This document shows, piece after piece, positions 14,978 to 23,572 of a stretch of 64,000 nucleotides of DNA. The stretch's first letter is position 1. Every line of letters begins with the position of its first letter. The notes beneath the pieces are model-generated. The model searched no databases. It saw only the letters and a list, made by a program, of their open reading frames with translations, and was not told where the DNA came from. This DNA is from Thermoleophilia bacterium (GTDB lineage: Bacteria > Actinomycetota > Thermoleophilia > Solirubrobacterales > 70-9), in NCBI GenBank assembly GCA_016650125.1, contig JAENWT010000008.1:1-64000 (forward strand). Reading direction: 5' to 3'. A program made the translations under genes and the position numbers.

Positions 14978-15733
14978 ATGCCCTCGACGAAACCTGGCGT
15001 GAAGTTCATCCGGCTGCTCCCCTTGACTACGGGCCTGCTGCTCGTCCTGCTACTTGGCACGGGACCGTCGGCCGATGCATCAAGCGGGTTCAAGACGATC
15101 GGGCATTCGGTCAAGGACCGGCCGATCCGGGCGCTTCGGCTGGGTGACCCGAATGCCCCCTTCAAGGTCTTGGTCGTCGGCTCGATTCACGGTGACGAGC
15201 GCCAGGGTGTCCGGGTCGTCAAGCGCCTGCGGAAGTACAACCGACGCGGCATCAAAGGGGTCGAGTTCTGGACGATCAAGACGACGAATCCGGACGGCCT
15301 CGCTCGCGGCACACGCAAGAACGCGCGCGGGGTGGACCTCAACCGGAACTTCCCATACCGGTTTGATCCCGACCTCAACGGCGGTTACAACTCAGGTCCC
15401 AAACCCGCTTCGGAACCCGAAACCCGGGCCGTGATGCGGCTCACGCGCAAAGTCGATTTCGACCTCGCGATCTGGTACCACCAGCCCTGGGGCATGACAT
15501 TGGCACCCTGCAACCGCGACCACCGCTGGGCGAAGCTCTACGCGCGGCTTTCAGGGCTCGACTCCGACCGCGGCTGCGACCACGGTTACTACCCAGGCAG
15601 CGCGATCTCGTGGCAGCACCACACTTTTGGCATGACCGCCTTCGTGGTCGAGTTCGGCCCCGGAGTCCAGCCGCGCCCGACGATCAAGCGCCACGCCAGG
15701 GCGGTCGTCGGGCTGGCCCGCAGGATGCGCTGA
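14978..15733 (+). CDS. Secreted M14-family zinc carboxypeptidase (MpaA-like)
   Basis: A 251-residue exported peptidase. After a signal peptide (LLPLTTGLLLVLLLGTGPSADA) come VVGSIHGDERQG with the zinc ligands His and Glu, NARGVDLNRNFPY with substrate-binding Asn-Arg, IWYHQPWG with the third zinc His, and AFVVEFGPG with the catalytic Glu. All key M14 residues are present. Its small size resembles murein-peptide amidases. Start ATG 14978; an upstream in-frame start at 14966 is possible. Confidence 0.85.
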   Translation: MPSTKPGVKFIRLLPLTTGLLLVLLLGTGPSADASSGFKTIGHSVKDRPIRALRLGDPNAPFKVLVVGSIHGDERQGVRVVKRLRKYNRRGIKGVEFWTIKTTNPDGLARGTRKNARGVDLNRNFPYRFDPDLNGGYNSGPKPASEPETRAVMRLTRKVDFDLAIWYHQPWGMTLAPCNRDHRWAKLYARLSGLDSDRGCDHGYYPGSAISWQHHTFGMTAFVVEFGPGVQPRPTIKRHARAVVGLARRMR

Positions 15734-15781
15734 GTCCGTGAAATGCCGTTACTGCCGGTTCGCGCCTGATATTCCTTGACC

Positions 15782-16405
15782 ATGGAACGCGATGAACTGC
15801 TGCGCCAACTATCGTTCGTCATCGAGGACCAGCGGGTCCTCGACGCGATGAGAATCGTGCCCCGGGAAGTCTTCGTCCCCGGTTACCTGAGGGAGTGGGC
15901 CTGGGACAACGAGCCCCAGCCGATCGGCAACGAGCAGACGATCTCCCAGCCCCTCGTGGTCGCGCGTATGTGTGAGCTGCTCGAGCTCGAGGGCGATGAG
16001 ACGATTCTCGACGTCGGCGGAGGCTCGGGTTACCACGCGGCGCTGCTCGCGCAACTGGGCCGGCGGGTGATCTCGATCGAACAACACGCCGACCTCGCCG
16101 AGGCTGCCAGGGCGTCGATTGCGGAGGCCGGGATAGAAAACGTCGAGATCATCGTCGGCGACGGCAGCCGGGGGCTTCCGGACCGCGCGCCTTTCGACGC
16201 GATCAACGTCGCCGCTACCGCCAGGCGGGAGGCCCCGCCAGCACTGGTCGAACAGCTTGCGGAAGGTGGCCGGATGGTCATCCCGGTCGGTCGCGATACG
16301 CGCCTCAATCTGATCCGGCGAAGCGTGAAAGGAATCACCACGGAGCAACACGAGCCAGTCCGGTTCGTGCCCCTCGTGCAATCCTCCTTTTATGGCCGCG
16401 GTTGA
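15782..16405 (+). CDS. pcm: Protein-L-isoaspartate O-methyltransferase
   Basis: A 207-residue SAM methyltransferase of the PCMT family: AMRIVPREVFVPGYL, then ISQPLVVARMCELLEL, motif I ILDVGGGSGYHAALLAQLG, and VIVGDGSRGLPDRAPFDAI, all in the order expected for Pcm. It repairs isoaspartyl residues in damaged proteins. Its 3' end overlaps the HDAC-like gene by 14 nt. ATG 15782 was preferred over an in-frame TTG 6 nt upstream. Confidence 0.88.
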   Translation: MERDELLRQLSFVIEDQRVLDAMRIVPREVFVPGYLREWAWDNEPQPIGNEQTISQPLVVARMCELLELEGDETILDVGGGSGYHAALLAQLGRRVISIEQHADLAEAARASIAEAGIENVEIIVGDGSRGLPDRAPFDAINVAATARREAPPALVEQLAEGGRMVIPVGRDTRLNLIRRSVKGITTEQHEPVRFVPLVQSSFYGRG

Positions 16406-17483
16406 ACCAGTGACGGGACTCGCCTACGACCCGCGTTGCCTGACCCACGACAACGGCTCGATGGTGGTCGACGAGAAGGCCGCGGGGTGGATCGACGTGG
16501 CGCATGCCGAGAACGCCGACCGGATCAGTCGCGCCTTTCAGGTGCTCGAGGCCTCCGGGGTCGCCGGTCGCCTCGAAAGGATCGAGAGCCGGATCGCGAC
16601 CGACCAGGAGCTCGACCTGGTCCACACCGACGCTCACACCGCCCGGATCCGGGCCGCCTGCCAGAGCGAAGAATTGAAGTGGGTCGGGCCCGAGGCGAGG
16701 GCGAGCGCCGGCTCCTGGGAACCGGCGATGATCGATGCCGGCTCGGCGCTCGCCTGCGTCGACTTCTCAGTCGAGCGTGGCGCGGCCTCTTATTCACTCT
16801 CGCGGCCGCCCGGCCATCACGCTTCGGCCGATCAGGCGATGGGCTTCTGCCTGTTCAACAACGCCGCCCTGGCGGCACGCCACGCGCAGCTGAGCCACGG
16901 CCTCCGCCGCATCGCGATCCTCGACTGGGACGTCCACCACGGCAACGGCACCCAGGACGTCTTCTACGAAGACCCCGACGTGCTCTTCATCTCGATCCAC
17001 CAGAATCGGCTCTACCCCGAGGACCAGGGGACCCTGGACGAACGCGGCGCCGGCGACGGTGTGGGGGCCAACCTCAACATCCCGATGCCCGCCGGCAGCG
17101 GTGACGCCGGGTACGTCGCCGCAATAAACGAAGTCGCGCTGCCGGCCCTCGAAGCCTTCGACCCGGACCTGCTGATCCTCTCGAGCGGCCAGGACGCGGC
17201 GGCGTCGGACCCGCTCGGCCGGATGAGCGTCACCACCGAGGGCTTCCGCGAGATGACCCGACTCGTGACCAGCTTCGCGCGGGAGAAGAATTGCCACCGC
17301 CGGATCGTGGCGATCCAGGAGGGCGGTTACAGCCTCGACCACATGCCGTTCTGCGTGCTCGCGACGGTCGAGGCGCTGGCCGGTTTCGAGCCGGCGCTCG
17401 ACGGCGATCCGCTCGAGATGGACGTCCCGACGACGATCTCCCCGGCCGAGACCGAAGCGATCCGGGCCGCCCGCTCGGCGTGA
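16392..17483 (+). CDS. Histone deacetylase-superfamily deacetylase (AcuC/HdaH-like)
   Basis: A 363-residue arginase/deacetylase-fold enzyme. The catalytic His pair is in RPPGHHA, the zinc ligands are the Asp and His of ILDWDVHHGNGTQ and the Asp in SSGQDAAASDP, and the substrate Tyr/Gly loop is QEGGYSLD. It should deacetylate acetyl-lysine, acetylpolyamine or similar amides. Overlap with pcm suggests a shared transcript for protein or metabolite repair, which is inference. Confidence 0.9.
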   Translation: MAAVEPVTGLAYDPRCLTHDNGSMVVDEKAAGWIDVAHAENADRISRAFQVLEASGVAGRLERIESRIATDQELDLVHTDAHTARIRAACQSEELKWVGPEARASAGSWEPAMIDAGSALACVDFSVERGAASYSLSRPPGHHASADQAMGFCLFNNAALAARHAQLSHGLRRIAILDWDVHHGNGTQDVFYEDPDVLFISIHQNRLYPEDQGTLDERGAGDGVGANLNIPMPAGSGDAGYVAAINEVALPALEAFDPDLLILSSGQDAAASDPLGRMSVTTEGFREMTRLVTSFAREKNCHRRIVAIQEGGYSLDHMPFCVLATVEALAGFEPALDGDPLEMDVPTTISPAETEAIRAARSA

Positions 17484-17522
17484 GTAGGAATCACCACCGA
17501 GTTCTACCTGGCCGGGCAGTAA

Positions 17523-18824
17523 CTAGGTCACGGTCAGAAAACCGAGCGCCAGGATCGAAACCGCGATCAGCACGAGGGTGGTGCCGCTCAAAACCAGCTC
17601 GGTCCCCCGTAGTACCTGGGTCCCCATCACGGACTCTTTCCTGGCCAGCGACCAGAGGAACGGCAGCACCGCCAGGAGCAGGACGGCATTCAGGGCCTGC
17701 GAGAGAAACAGGATCTTGATGAGCGGGGCGCCCGGGATCAGGATCACGGCCGCCGAAATGGTCACGGCCCCGATAAAGCTCAGATAGAAGACCCTGGCCA
17801 CGGCGAATCCGTCGTTCAGGTCGTGCCGCTTGCCGAAGGTCTCCGACACGGAATAACTGGTTGCCAGGGGAACGATCGCCACGGCCAGCAGTGCGGCGCC
17901 CAGAAATCCGATGCCAAAGAGCCGCGATGCCAGGCTTCCGGCAAGCGGCTCCAGCGCCCGGGCCGCGTCGCTGGCCGTCTCGATCGAATCGCCGCTCGCG
18001 TGAATGGTCGCCGCGCAGGCGATCACGACGAACAGCCCGATGACCCCCGTCAGCACGGCCCCGACGATCACGTCGACCCTCTCGAAGGAGAGGTCCTTGA
18101 TCTCGAGCCGCTTGTCGACGGCGTAGGACTGTATGAAGGTGAGTCCCCAGGGGGCGAGCGTGGTGCCCACCGTCGCCACCGCGATCAGAACCGCGTCGCG
18201 GTTCAACGGCATCGTCGGCAGCACCATTCCTTTTGCCGTTTCGCCCCAGTCCGGCCCGGCCAGGAATCCGGAGGCGATGTAGGTGACGAAGACGGCGCTC
18301 AGCAGGAGGAGGATGTGCTCGATTCGCCGGAACGAGCCCTTCAGGACGAGCAGGGTGATCCCGATGGCGGCCACCGGCACCACGAGATAGTGGTTCTCGA
18401 GGCCGAGCAGCTCGAAGGCCGCCGCGACACCGGCGAACTCGGCGCAGAGCGTTCCGAGGTTCGCCACGACCAGTCCAAGGAGGACGAGCCTGCCGATGTG
18501 TGGACCCCACTCTTCGACGACCAGGGTCATCAGTCCCTTGCCGGTGACCACGCCGACCCGGACCGCGATCAGGTGGAAGATGATCAGCGCCCCCGTGGAC
18601 AGGACCAGGACCCAAAGGAGCTGGTAGCCGTACTCGGCTCCGAGGATCGAATAGGTGGTGATGCCGGCCGGATCGTCGTCGGACAGCCCGGCCAGGATGC
18701 CCGGACCGAGGACCGCCAGAAAAGCGGTCAGTCCGCCACCGGTCAGGAGCAGGTAGCGGCGCTTGACCAGCTTCCAGTGGAGGTGCCGGACCGGCGCGGG
18801 ATGTCGTGGGGCGGGTCGTTTCAC
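17523..18824 (-). CDS. NRAMP-family divalent metal transporter, variant motifs
   Basis: A 433-residue protein with about 11 transmembrane helices. Helix 1 ends in GPGILAGLSDDDPAGITTY, where canonical NRAMP has DPGN, and helix 6 reads GTTLAPWGLTFIQ, where canonical transporters have a metal-binding Met-Pro-His. The Met is thus Ala. This places it among the NRAMP-related proteins of uncertain metal choice; a relation to the Mg2+-type NRMT group is possible but unproven. It appears to be transcribed alone. Confidence 0.8.
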   Translation of the reverse strand: MKRPAPRHPAPVRHLHWKLVKRRYLLLTGGGLTAFLAVLGPGILAGLSDDDPAGITTYSILGAEYGYQLLWVLVLSTGALIIFHLIAVRVGVVTGKGLMTLVVEEWGPHIGRLVLLGLVVANLGTLCAEFAGVAAAFELLGLENHYLVVPVAAIGITLLVLKGSFRRIEHILLLLSAVFVTYIASGFLAGPDWGETAKGMVLPTMPLNRDAVLIAVATVGTTLAPWGLTFIQSYAVDKRLEIKDLSFERVDVIVGAVLTGVIGLFVVIACAATIHASGDSIETASDAARALEPLAGSLASRLFGIGFLGAALLAVAIVPLATSYSVSETFGKRHDLNDGFAVARVFYLSFIGAVTISAAVILIPGAPLIKILFLSQALNAVLLLAVLPFLWSLARKESVMGTQVLRGTELVLSGTTLVLIAVSILALGFLTVT

Positions 18825-18872
18825 CTAGGGGTTAGTGTCCCGCCCCGAAATGCCCCATCGCGATGATCGTGT

Positions 18873-19289
18873 CTAGCTTTCGCGATGGGCCGCGACGTTG
18901 CGGAAGATCTGGTTGGCGCCGCTGCGTTCCATGATTTTCGCCGAAAGGCCGGGAGTAATGGTTGAAAGGGCCGTGATCGGGCGGATCGGGCGGTTGTTGG
19001 AAATGAGCAGCGGCTTGTCGCCGGTGATCGCCTTGACCAGCAGGTCGAGCGGCCCGGCCTCGGCTTCGACCCTGGAGATGATCGAGGCCGACTGTTCCCG
19101 GTCGGCGAGGTCCGCGGTGAAGATCGAATGCCCGTCTCCGGGAAGCGTGCCACGAAGACTCTCGAGCGCGACCTCGTCGAGGTCGGAGAGGACCAGCGTC
19201 ACACCCTCCTCGGCCAGACGCCTCGCGACGGCCTTGCCGATGCCTCCGGCGGCGCCGGTCAAGAGTCCTGATGTGCCGTCCAATTCCAT
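18873..19289 (-). pseudogene. SDR oxidoreductase with an internal deletion
   Basis: The 138-residue frame begins as a normal short-chain dehydrogenase: LLTGAAGGIGKAVARRL (NAD(P) motif), VLSDLDEVALE, and DREQSASIISRVEAEAGPLDLLV, where NNAG should follow. Instead it jumps in frame to an SDR C-terminal region (KAITGDKPLLISNNRPIRPI, then ERSGANQIFRNVA). About 140 residues are missing, including the catalytic Ser, Tyr and Lys. The protein cannot be an active SDR. Confidence 0.75.
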
Positions 19290-19394
19290 TTGCCGATCCC
19301 CGATCAGTTTGCGCTGCGTCCACGGCCTTATGAGAGAACCTTATTCCGGACTTCGATCCAAGGAGCAAGCGTAATTCTGGTTCAGGTCACCTTC

Positions 19395-21104
19395 CTATAA
19401 GGGACCGGCCTGGACTTCGATGAATCGTGCGGCCATCTCCGGTGGTATGGATCGGTTCGCGTCACGGTCGGTGTGCAGACAGATCACGGCCGGACGACCA
19501 GACTCACGTGCCCGGTCGAGCGCCGGGGCCAGTTGATCAAGGCTTTCGACGTTCTCGCCGTGACAGCCAAGCCCCTGACCGACCAGATCCCACCTGATAT
19601 CGCCCTGTTCGGTTCCGAACGTGCGTCCGTACAGGGCAAGCTCGTTTGGCTCCTCCATGGTCCACGCGCCGTCGGCGAAGACAATCGTGATTACGGCAAC
19701 ATCTTCCCGGGCTGCCGACTGCATTTCCATGATGTTGAATCCGGCAGCACCGTCGCCGGTCACGCAGACGACTTCACGTTCAGGTTGGCTCAGCCGAGCC
19801 CCGATGGCGGATGGAATCCCGGTTCCGAGCATGCCTAGCTCGAGAATGCTGTGGTACGAGCGCGGCTTGGTCGGGGGAAGGAGCGAGTAGGCCCAGACTG
19901 AAGTCAAACCGCCGTCGACGGTGTAGATCGCTTCGCTACCGAACGTCTCGCCGATTACCTCGATCGCCCTTGCCGGATGGATTCCGGGTCCGTTCCAGGC
20001 GGTAACTGTTTCGAACTGCCGGTCGGTCCAGACCCGGTCGGCCTCGCGGTAGCGCGAAAGGTTGGCGGCCGCTTCTTCAGGCGGCGCGGTCCCGCGCCGG
20101 TCCAGCTCACCGAGGATCCCGGTCAACGCGTCGCCGACGTCAGCGACCATCCCCAGGGTCAATGGCCGGGTTACCCCCATGTCCCGGGGTTCGATATCGA
20201 TTTGAATCAACTTCTGTCCGGCCGGATCGCCCCAGTACTTGTCGTAGGGCAGATCAAGGTTGCCGACCCTGGAACCGGCGACCAGGATCAGGTCGGCCTC
20301 TTTGCGGGCAAGGCCGCCACCGTCGCTGAAACCGAAGACGTAGTTGGGGTGCTCGGAGGACACGGTCGACCGGCCGGCCTGGGTCGGGATCACCGGGCAG
20401 CCGAGCTTCCCGGCCAGCTCCAGTACCTGGGAATTTGCTGCGGCGCGATCCACGCCGGAGCCGGATACGATCACCGGTCGTGCGGCCCCGGTCAGCAGAT
20501 CAGCGGCGATCCCTATCTGGGCAGCTGAAGCTTGGGGCAGGGAGGGCCGGTAGGCACCCGGTGCCAGAACCGGTGCGTCGCTTTCCTCGCCGGTGTCGTA
20601 GACCACTGGAGCCGGAATCTCGACGTGGACCGGGCCCGGCCGACCATTCCACATCTCCCGGAAGGCCAGTCGAAGTACTTCGGGAATCCTTCCCCATTCG
20701 AAGATCGGCCCGCCCCATTTGACCGCTGGCTGGAATATGTCGAGCTGATCCTGTCCCTGGAAGGTCGACGGAGGGGAAGGGTACGCCACTCCCATCCGGT
20801 GCTGAGAGGTTATGGCGAGCACCGGTACGCCTTCGTGGGCGGCGGTGAAGACCCCGGGGAGGAGGTTGACCGCACCCGGGCCGGGGTTACCGAGTACCGC
20901 CGACGCCTTGCCGGTTGACTTGTAGATGCCTTCGGCCATATGCACCCCGGCCGACTCATGACGGACCGGAACCAGCCTGATCCCGTTTTCCTCCAGGTGG
21001 GAAAGGACGGGATCGATTTCAGGTGAAGGCAAACCGAACAGGTACTCGATTCCTTCGCTGGCCAGGCATCTTGCGAAGAGTTCGCCACCGGTAATCTCAG
21101 CCAT
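19395..21104 (-). CDS. Thiamine-diphosphate enzyme of the acetolactate synthase family
   Basis: A 569-residue three-domain enzyme. The N-terminal PYR domain has VPVRHESAGVHMAEG with the catalytic Glu and GNPGPGAVNLLPG; the middle domain has PVIVSGSGVD; the C-terminal PP domain has CVTGDGAAGFNIMEMQSAA. The usual Asn after the GDG motif is an Asp-Gly (FADGAW), a variation. The reaction could be acetolactate synthase, oxalyl-CoA- or benzoylformate decarboxylase-like; the sequence does not settle this. The ATG at 21104 follows GAAGGAGCAGCA. No small regulatory subunit gene is nearby. Confidence 0.8.
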   Translation of the reverse strand: MAEITGGELFARCLASEGIEYLFGLPSPEIDPVLSHLEENGIRLVPVRHESAGVHMAEGIYKSTGKASAVLGNPGPGAVNLLPGVFTAAHEGVPVLAITSQHRMGVAYPSPPSTFQGQDQLDIFQPAVKWGGPIFEWGRIPEVLRLAFREMWNGRPGPVHVEIPAPVVYDTGEESDAPVLAPGAYRPSLPQASAAQIGIAADLLTGAARPVIVSGSGVDRAAANSQVLELAGKLGCPVIPTQAGRSTVSSEHPNYVFGFSDGGGLARKEADLILVAGSRVGNLDLPYDKYWGDPAGQKLIQIDIEPRDMGVTRPLTLGMVADVGDALTGILGELDRRGTAPPEEAAANLSRYREADRVWTDRQFETVTAWNGPGIHPARAIEVIGETFGSEAIYTVDGGLTSVWAYSLLPPTKPRSYHSILELGMLGTGIPSAIGARLSQPEREVVCVTGDGAAGFNIMEMQSAAREDVAVITIVFADGAWTMEEPNELALYGRTFGTEQGDIRWDLVGQGLGCHGENVESLDQLAPALDRARESGRPAVICLHTDRDANRSIPPEMAARFIEVQAGPL

Positions 21105-21309
21105 TGCTGCTCCTTCGGGAGAGTGGACGGCACTTTGGGGGCATCGGCCGGTTTCGACCGGGGCTGTCAGTGCAGTCCTTTGACAGGCGCTGCTTGAGCC
21201 CACAATTACACAATGAGTTGTAGAAAGTGAAGTTCTCTTCAGTCGGCCGGGCTGATCCAAGGAGCAGCGTGGAGAAAATCGGGCGCTGTTGCTGGCGTAA
21301 ACTCGAAGC

Positions 21310-21738
21310 ATGGCCCGGGTCCTGGTCAGTTCAGTCATCGACGCACCGATCGAGCCGGTCTGGCAGGCGATCCGCCGCTTCGATGCCGTGGCCGAGTGGC
21401 TGCCGTTCGTTGTCTCGAGCCCGATCGAGGAGGGCAGTGATCCGACCGAAGTCGGGGCGATCCGGGTGGTCACTCAAAACGACGGCGGGGTCTTCCGCGA
21501 AGTGCTGGTCGCCCACTCCGACGCCGACCATTTCTATTCGTACACCTTCGTCGGCTCGCCGATCCCCGTTCGCAATCACCTCACGACCCTGCGGCTACGC
21601 CCGATAACCGACGGGGACCACACGCTCGGTGAGTGGACTTCCCGCTTCGAAGCGACCCCCGATCAGGAGGCCGAGCTGACCGGGCTCATGGAGCAGAACT
21701 TCCTCGCCGGCCTGCGGGCCCTCGATACGACGATGTGA
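21310..21738 (+). CDS. SRPBCC-family protein
   Basis: A 142-residue START-like protein: VSSVIDAPIEPVWQAIRRFDAVAEWLPF is the polyketide-cyclase/SRPBCC opening, and the C-terminal helix is EAELTGLMEQNFLAGLRAL. The fold makes a cavity for a hydrophobic ligand, which is unknown. It stands alone, divergent from the ThDP enzyme. The 205-nt gap upstream (21105-21309) holds a TTGACA at 21180-21185 but no good matching -10 box. Confidence 0.75.
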   Translation: MARVLVSSVIDAPIEPVWQAIRRFDAVAEWLPFVVSSPIEEGSDPTEVGAIRVVTQNDGGVFREVLVAHSDADHFYSYTFVGSPIPVRNHLTTLRLRPITDGDHTLGEWTSRFEATPDQEAELTGLMEQNFLAGLRALDTTM

Positions 21739-21817
21739 CAGTGTCTCCCGATCACCCTGGGTTAGCGCTGAGGGAGTCGATGCAAACGGGAATCGTTCGT
21801 GCATGCAGGAGACAACA

Positions 21818-22660
21818 TTGAGTGATCACAGCATCCAGATAGATGGTTACGAGGTCTTTGAGGAACTCGGCCACGGCGGTATGGGCACGGTCTACCGGGC
21901 TAGGCAGACCTTCTTTGATCGCGACGTGGCGTTGAAAGTCATCCTACCGCGTCTCGCATCAGACCGAGAGTTCAGCGCGCGCTTCCGGACCGAGATGCGA
22001 CTTGCTGCATCCATTGATCACCCCAACGTTGTGCCGGTATATGACGCAGGTGAGTCCAACGGGAATCTCTACTTTGCCATGAAACTGATTCGCGGTGATG
22101 ATCTCTGGGCGCGGATAGGTTCCGCCGGGAGTCTGTCCCCTGACTTCGTGGTCGGCGTAGTGGAACAGGTTGCCGGCGCGCTCGACGAGGCGCACGGGCT
22201 GGAAATTCTTCACCGGGACGTCAAGCCTTCCAACGTCCTCTTGGACAATCGCACCGGCGGGGCATACCTCTCGGATTTTGGCATCGCGAAAAGCATGGAG
22301 GCGGCCCAGCCGCTGACGGAAACCGGTTTCCGAGCTGGGGCACTGAAGTATGTGTCGCCTGAACGATTAAAGGGCGAAGTTCCGGACGCGCGGGCGGACG
22401 TCTACTCCTTGGGCTGCGTCCTTTTCCAAGCCCTGACTGGTGAACTGCCATTTGAAGACAAGTCGGATGCGTCGATCATGTTCGCGAAGGTCAATGACGA
22501 CACTCGCGTCCCAAGCGACATCAACCCGACCCTGTGGAGATTCGACCGGGTCGTAAGCAAAGCTCTTATCGCCGACCGGAACAAACGGTTCTCGTCTGCA
22601 GGAGAGCTGGCGGTGGCCGCTCGAGCCGCTCTCTCAGGTTCAGATCCCACAATGTTATGA
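21818..22660 (+). CDS. Hanks-type serine/threonine protein kinase, kinase domain only
   Basis: A 280-residue kinase: glycine loop LGHGGMGTVYRAR, VAIK-type Lys in DVALKVILP, catalytic loop LHRDVKPSNVLLD, SDFGIAKS, and SPERLKGE in place of the usual APE. It stops right after the C-lobe, with no transmembrane or extracellular part, unlike PknA/PknB. The next gene encodes a membrane anchor with an exported domain and may supply these. TTG 21818 follows AGGAG at 6-nt spacing and was preferred to ATG 21803, which lacks a ribosome-binding site. Confidence 0.9.
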   Translation: MSDHSIQIDGYEVFEELGHGGMGTVYRARQTFFDRDVALKVILPRLASDREFSARFRTEMRLAASIDHPNVVPVYDAGESNGNLYFAMKLIRGDDLWARIGSAGSLSPDFVVGVVEQVAGALDEAHGLEILHRDVKPSNVLLDNRTGGAYLSDFGIAKSMEAAQPLTETGFRAGALKYVSPERLKGEVPDARADVYSLGCVLFQALTGELPFEDKSDASIMFAKVNDDTRVPSDINPTLWRFDRVVSKALIADRNKRFSSAGELAVAARAALSGSDPTML

Positions 22661-22680
22661 GGGAATAAGATGGACCAACA

Positions 22681-23400
22681 GTGCCCTTCCCCCACCATTC
22701 AGACTCGGGCGGGCGGAACGATCGATCTGGGATAAGGCGAGTCGTAGCGGGCGGAGCAGTCGGGATCGTTCTCTTGCTCGGTATTGGCTATCTCATCTCG
22801 CAAATCGGTGGATCAGATGAGAAAGTAGGAGGGAATTCGTCAGGCAATGTCACGAAGAAATCGGAGCCATCTCCCAAACCAGATGAAACCGAAACCCAAA
22901 ACATCGTCACCGCTCCCCCTGATGAAGGCGCGGAAGCCCAGGCTCAGGAGCCTGTTGACCTACCAACCGTGCCTGTCTCAAGAAGGCAATTTCAAGCAGA
23001 GGTGCCAAAAGGATGGACCCCAGATCAAGTTGATGATCCGAACTCGGGACGGTTCACCAATACTTGGATCTCTCCCGATAACGATGCGGTTTCCGTATTG
23101 ATCGATTCGCAGTATTCGGATGAGGTGAATCCATCTGCCATTGACAGCGCGGCGCAAGTCAGGGAGCAAACCAGTCGGTCGGAGGGATATTCCGAGACAA
23201 CTTTCATGGAAACCGAACTCAACGGCTACCCCGCTGCCAAGTGGGTGTTCACCCTTCCCGAAGACAAGAGGGTCGATTACTTCGTGTATGAGTGCGGCGT
23301 CGGAATCGCAGTTCTAGGCGTGGCTCCACCAGAGGAATTTGCAACATACGAGGGCGCCTTTGCTGACATAGCGAAGTCGCTCTACGTTCCGTGCGAATAG
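22681..23400 (+). CDS. Membrane-anchored extracytoplasmic protein next to the kinase
   Basis: A 239-residue protein starting with GTG 20 nt after the kinase stop. A short basic cytoplasmic start, one transmembrane helix (AVGIVLLLGIGYLIS, residues ~26-42), a Ser/Pro/Glu-rich linker (45-100), then a ~135-residue outer domain starting FQAEVPKGWTPDQVDD and ending KSLYVPCE. Its layout equals the missing half of a receptor kinase. It may be the kinase's sensor partner or substrate. No frameshift would restore one polypeptide, because a TAA (22666-22668) separates the frames. Confidence 0.7.
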   Translation: MPFPHHSDSGGRNDRSGIRRVVAGGAVGIVLLLGIGYLISQIGGSDEKVGGNSSGNVTKKSEPSPKPDETETQNIVTAPPDEGAEAQAQEPVDLPTVPVSRRQFQAEVPKGWTPDQVDDPNSGRFTNTWISPDNDAVSVLIDSQYSDEVNPSAIDSAAQVREQTSRSEGYSETTFMETELNGYPAAKWVFTLPEDKRVDYFVYECGVGIAVLGVAPPEEFATYEGAFADIAKSLYVPCE

Positions 23401-23440
23401 GCAGCGACTCACTTTCATCAAACGCCGACTCGGTCTGCGG

Positions 23441-23540
23441 CTAGCTGATCGTCACGCTCTTGCCCGCCGTGTAGTGGCTCACGACGGGGCTGGAGACGGT
23501 CGCCTTCACCTTGACTTCGCACCCTTCTTCGCGCTCTTCA
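23441..23540 (-). pseudogene. Possible relic of a secreted protein C-terminus
   Basis: The minus strand of the 172-nt gap reads CEVKVKATVSSPVVSHYTAG and ends SVTIS-stop at 23441. It has no start codon and is too short for a domain. Alternating hydrophobic residues suggest a beta strand from an exported protein. The evidence is weak. Confidence 0.3.
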
Positions 23541-23572
23541 AGTAGACGGCCCGAAACTTTAGATGCGTCGGA

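Noticed and set aside
21180-21208. Promoter for the SRPBCC gene at 21310 (TTGACA with a 17-nt spacer)
   Set aside because: The matching -10 position reads CAATTA, a poor box, and the distance to the ATG is long. It was not listed as a feature.
22658-22690. Frameshift joining the kinase and the membrane-anchored protein
   Set aside because: Stops occur in both relevant frames between the genes (TGA 22658-22660, TAA 22666-22668), so a single-base error would not create one polypeptide.
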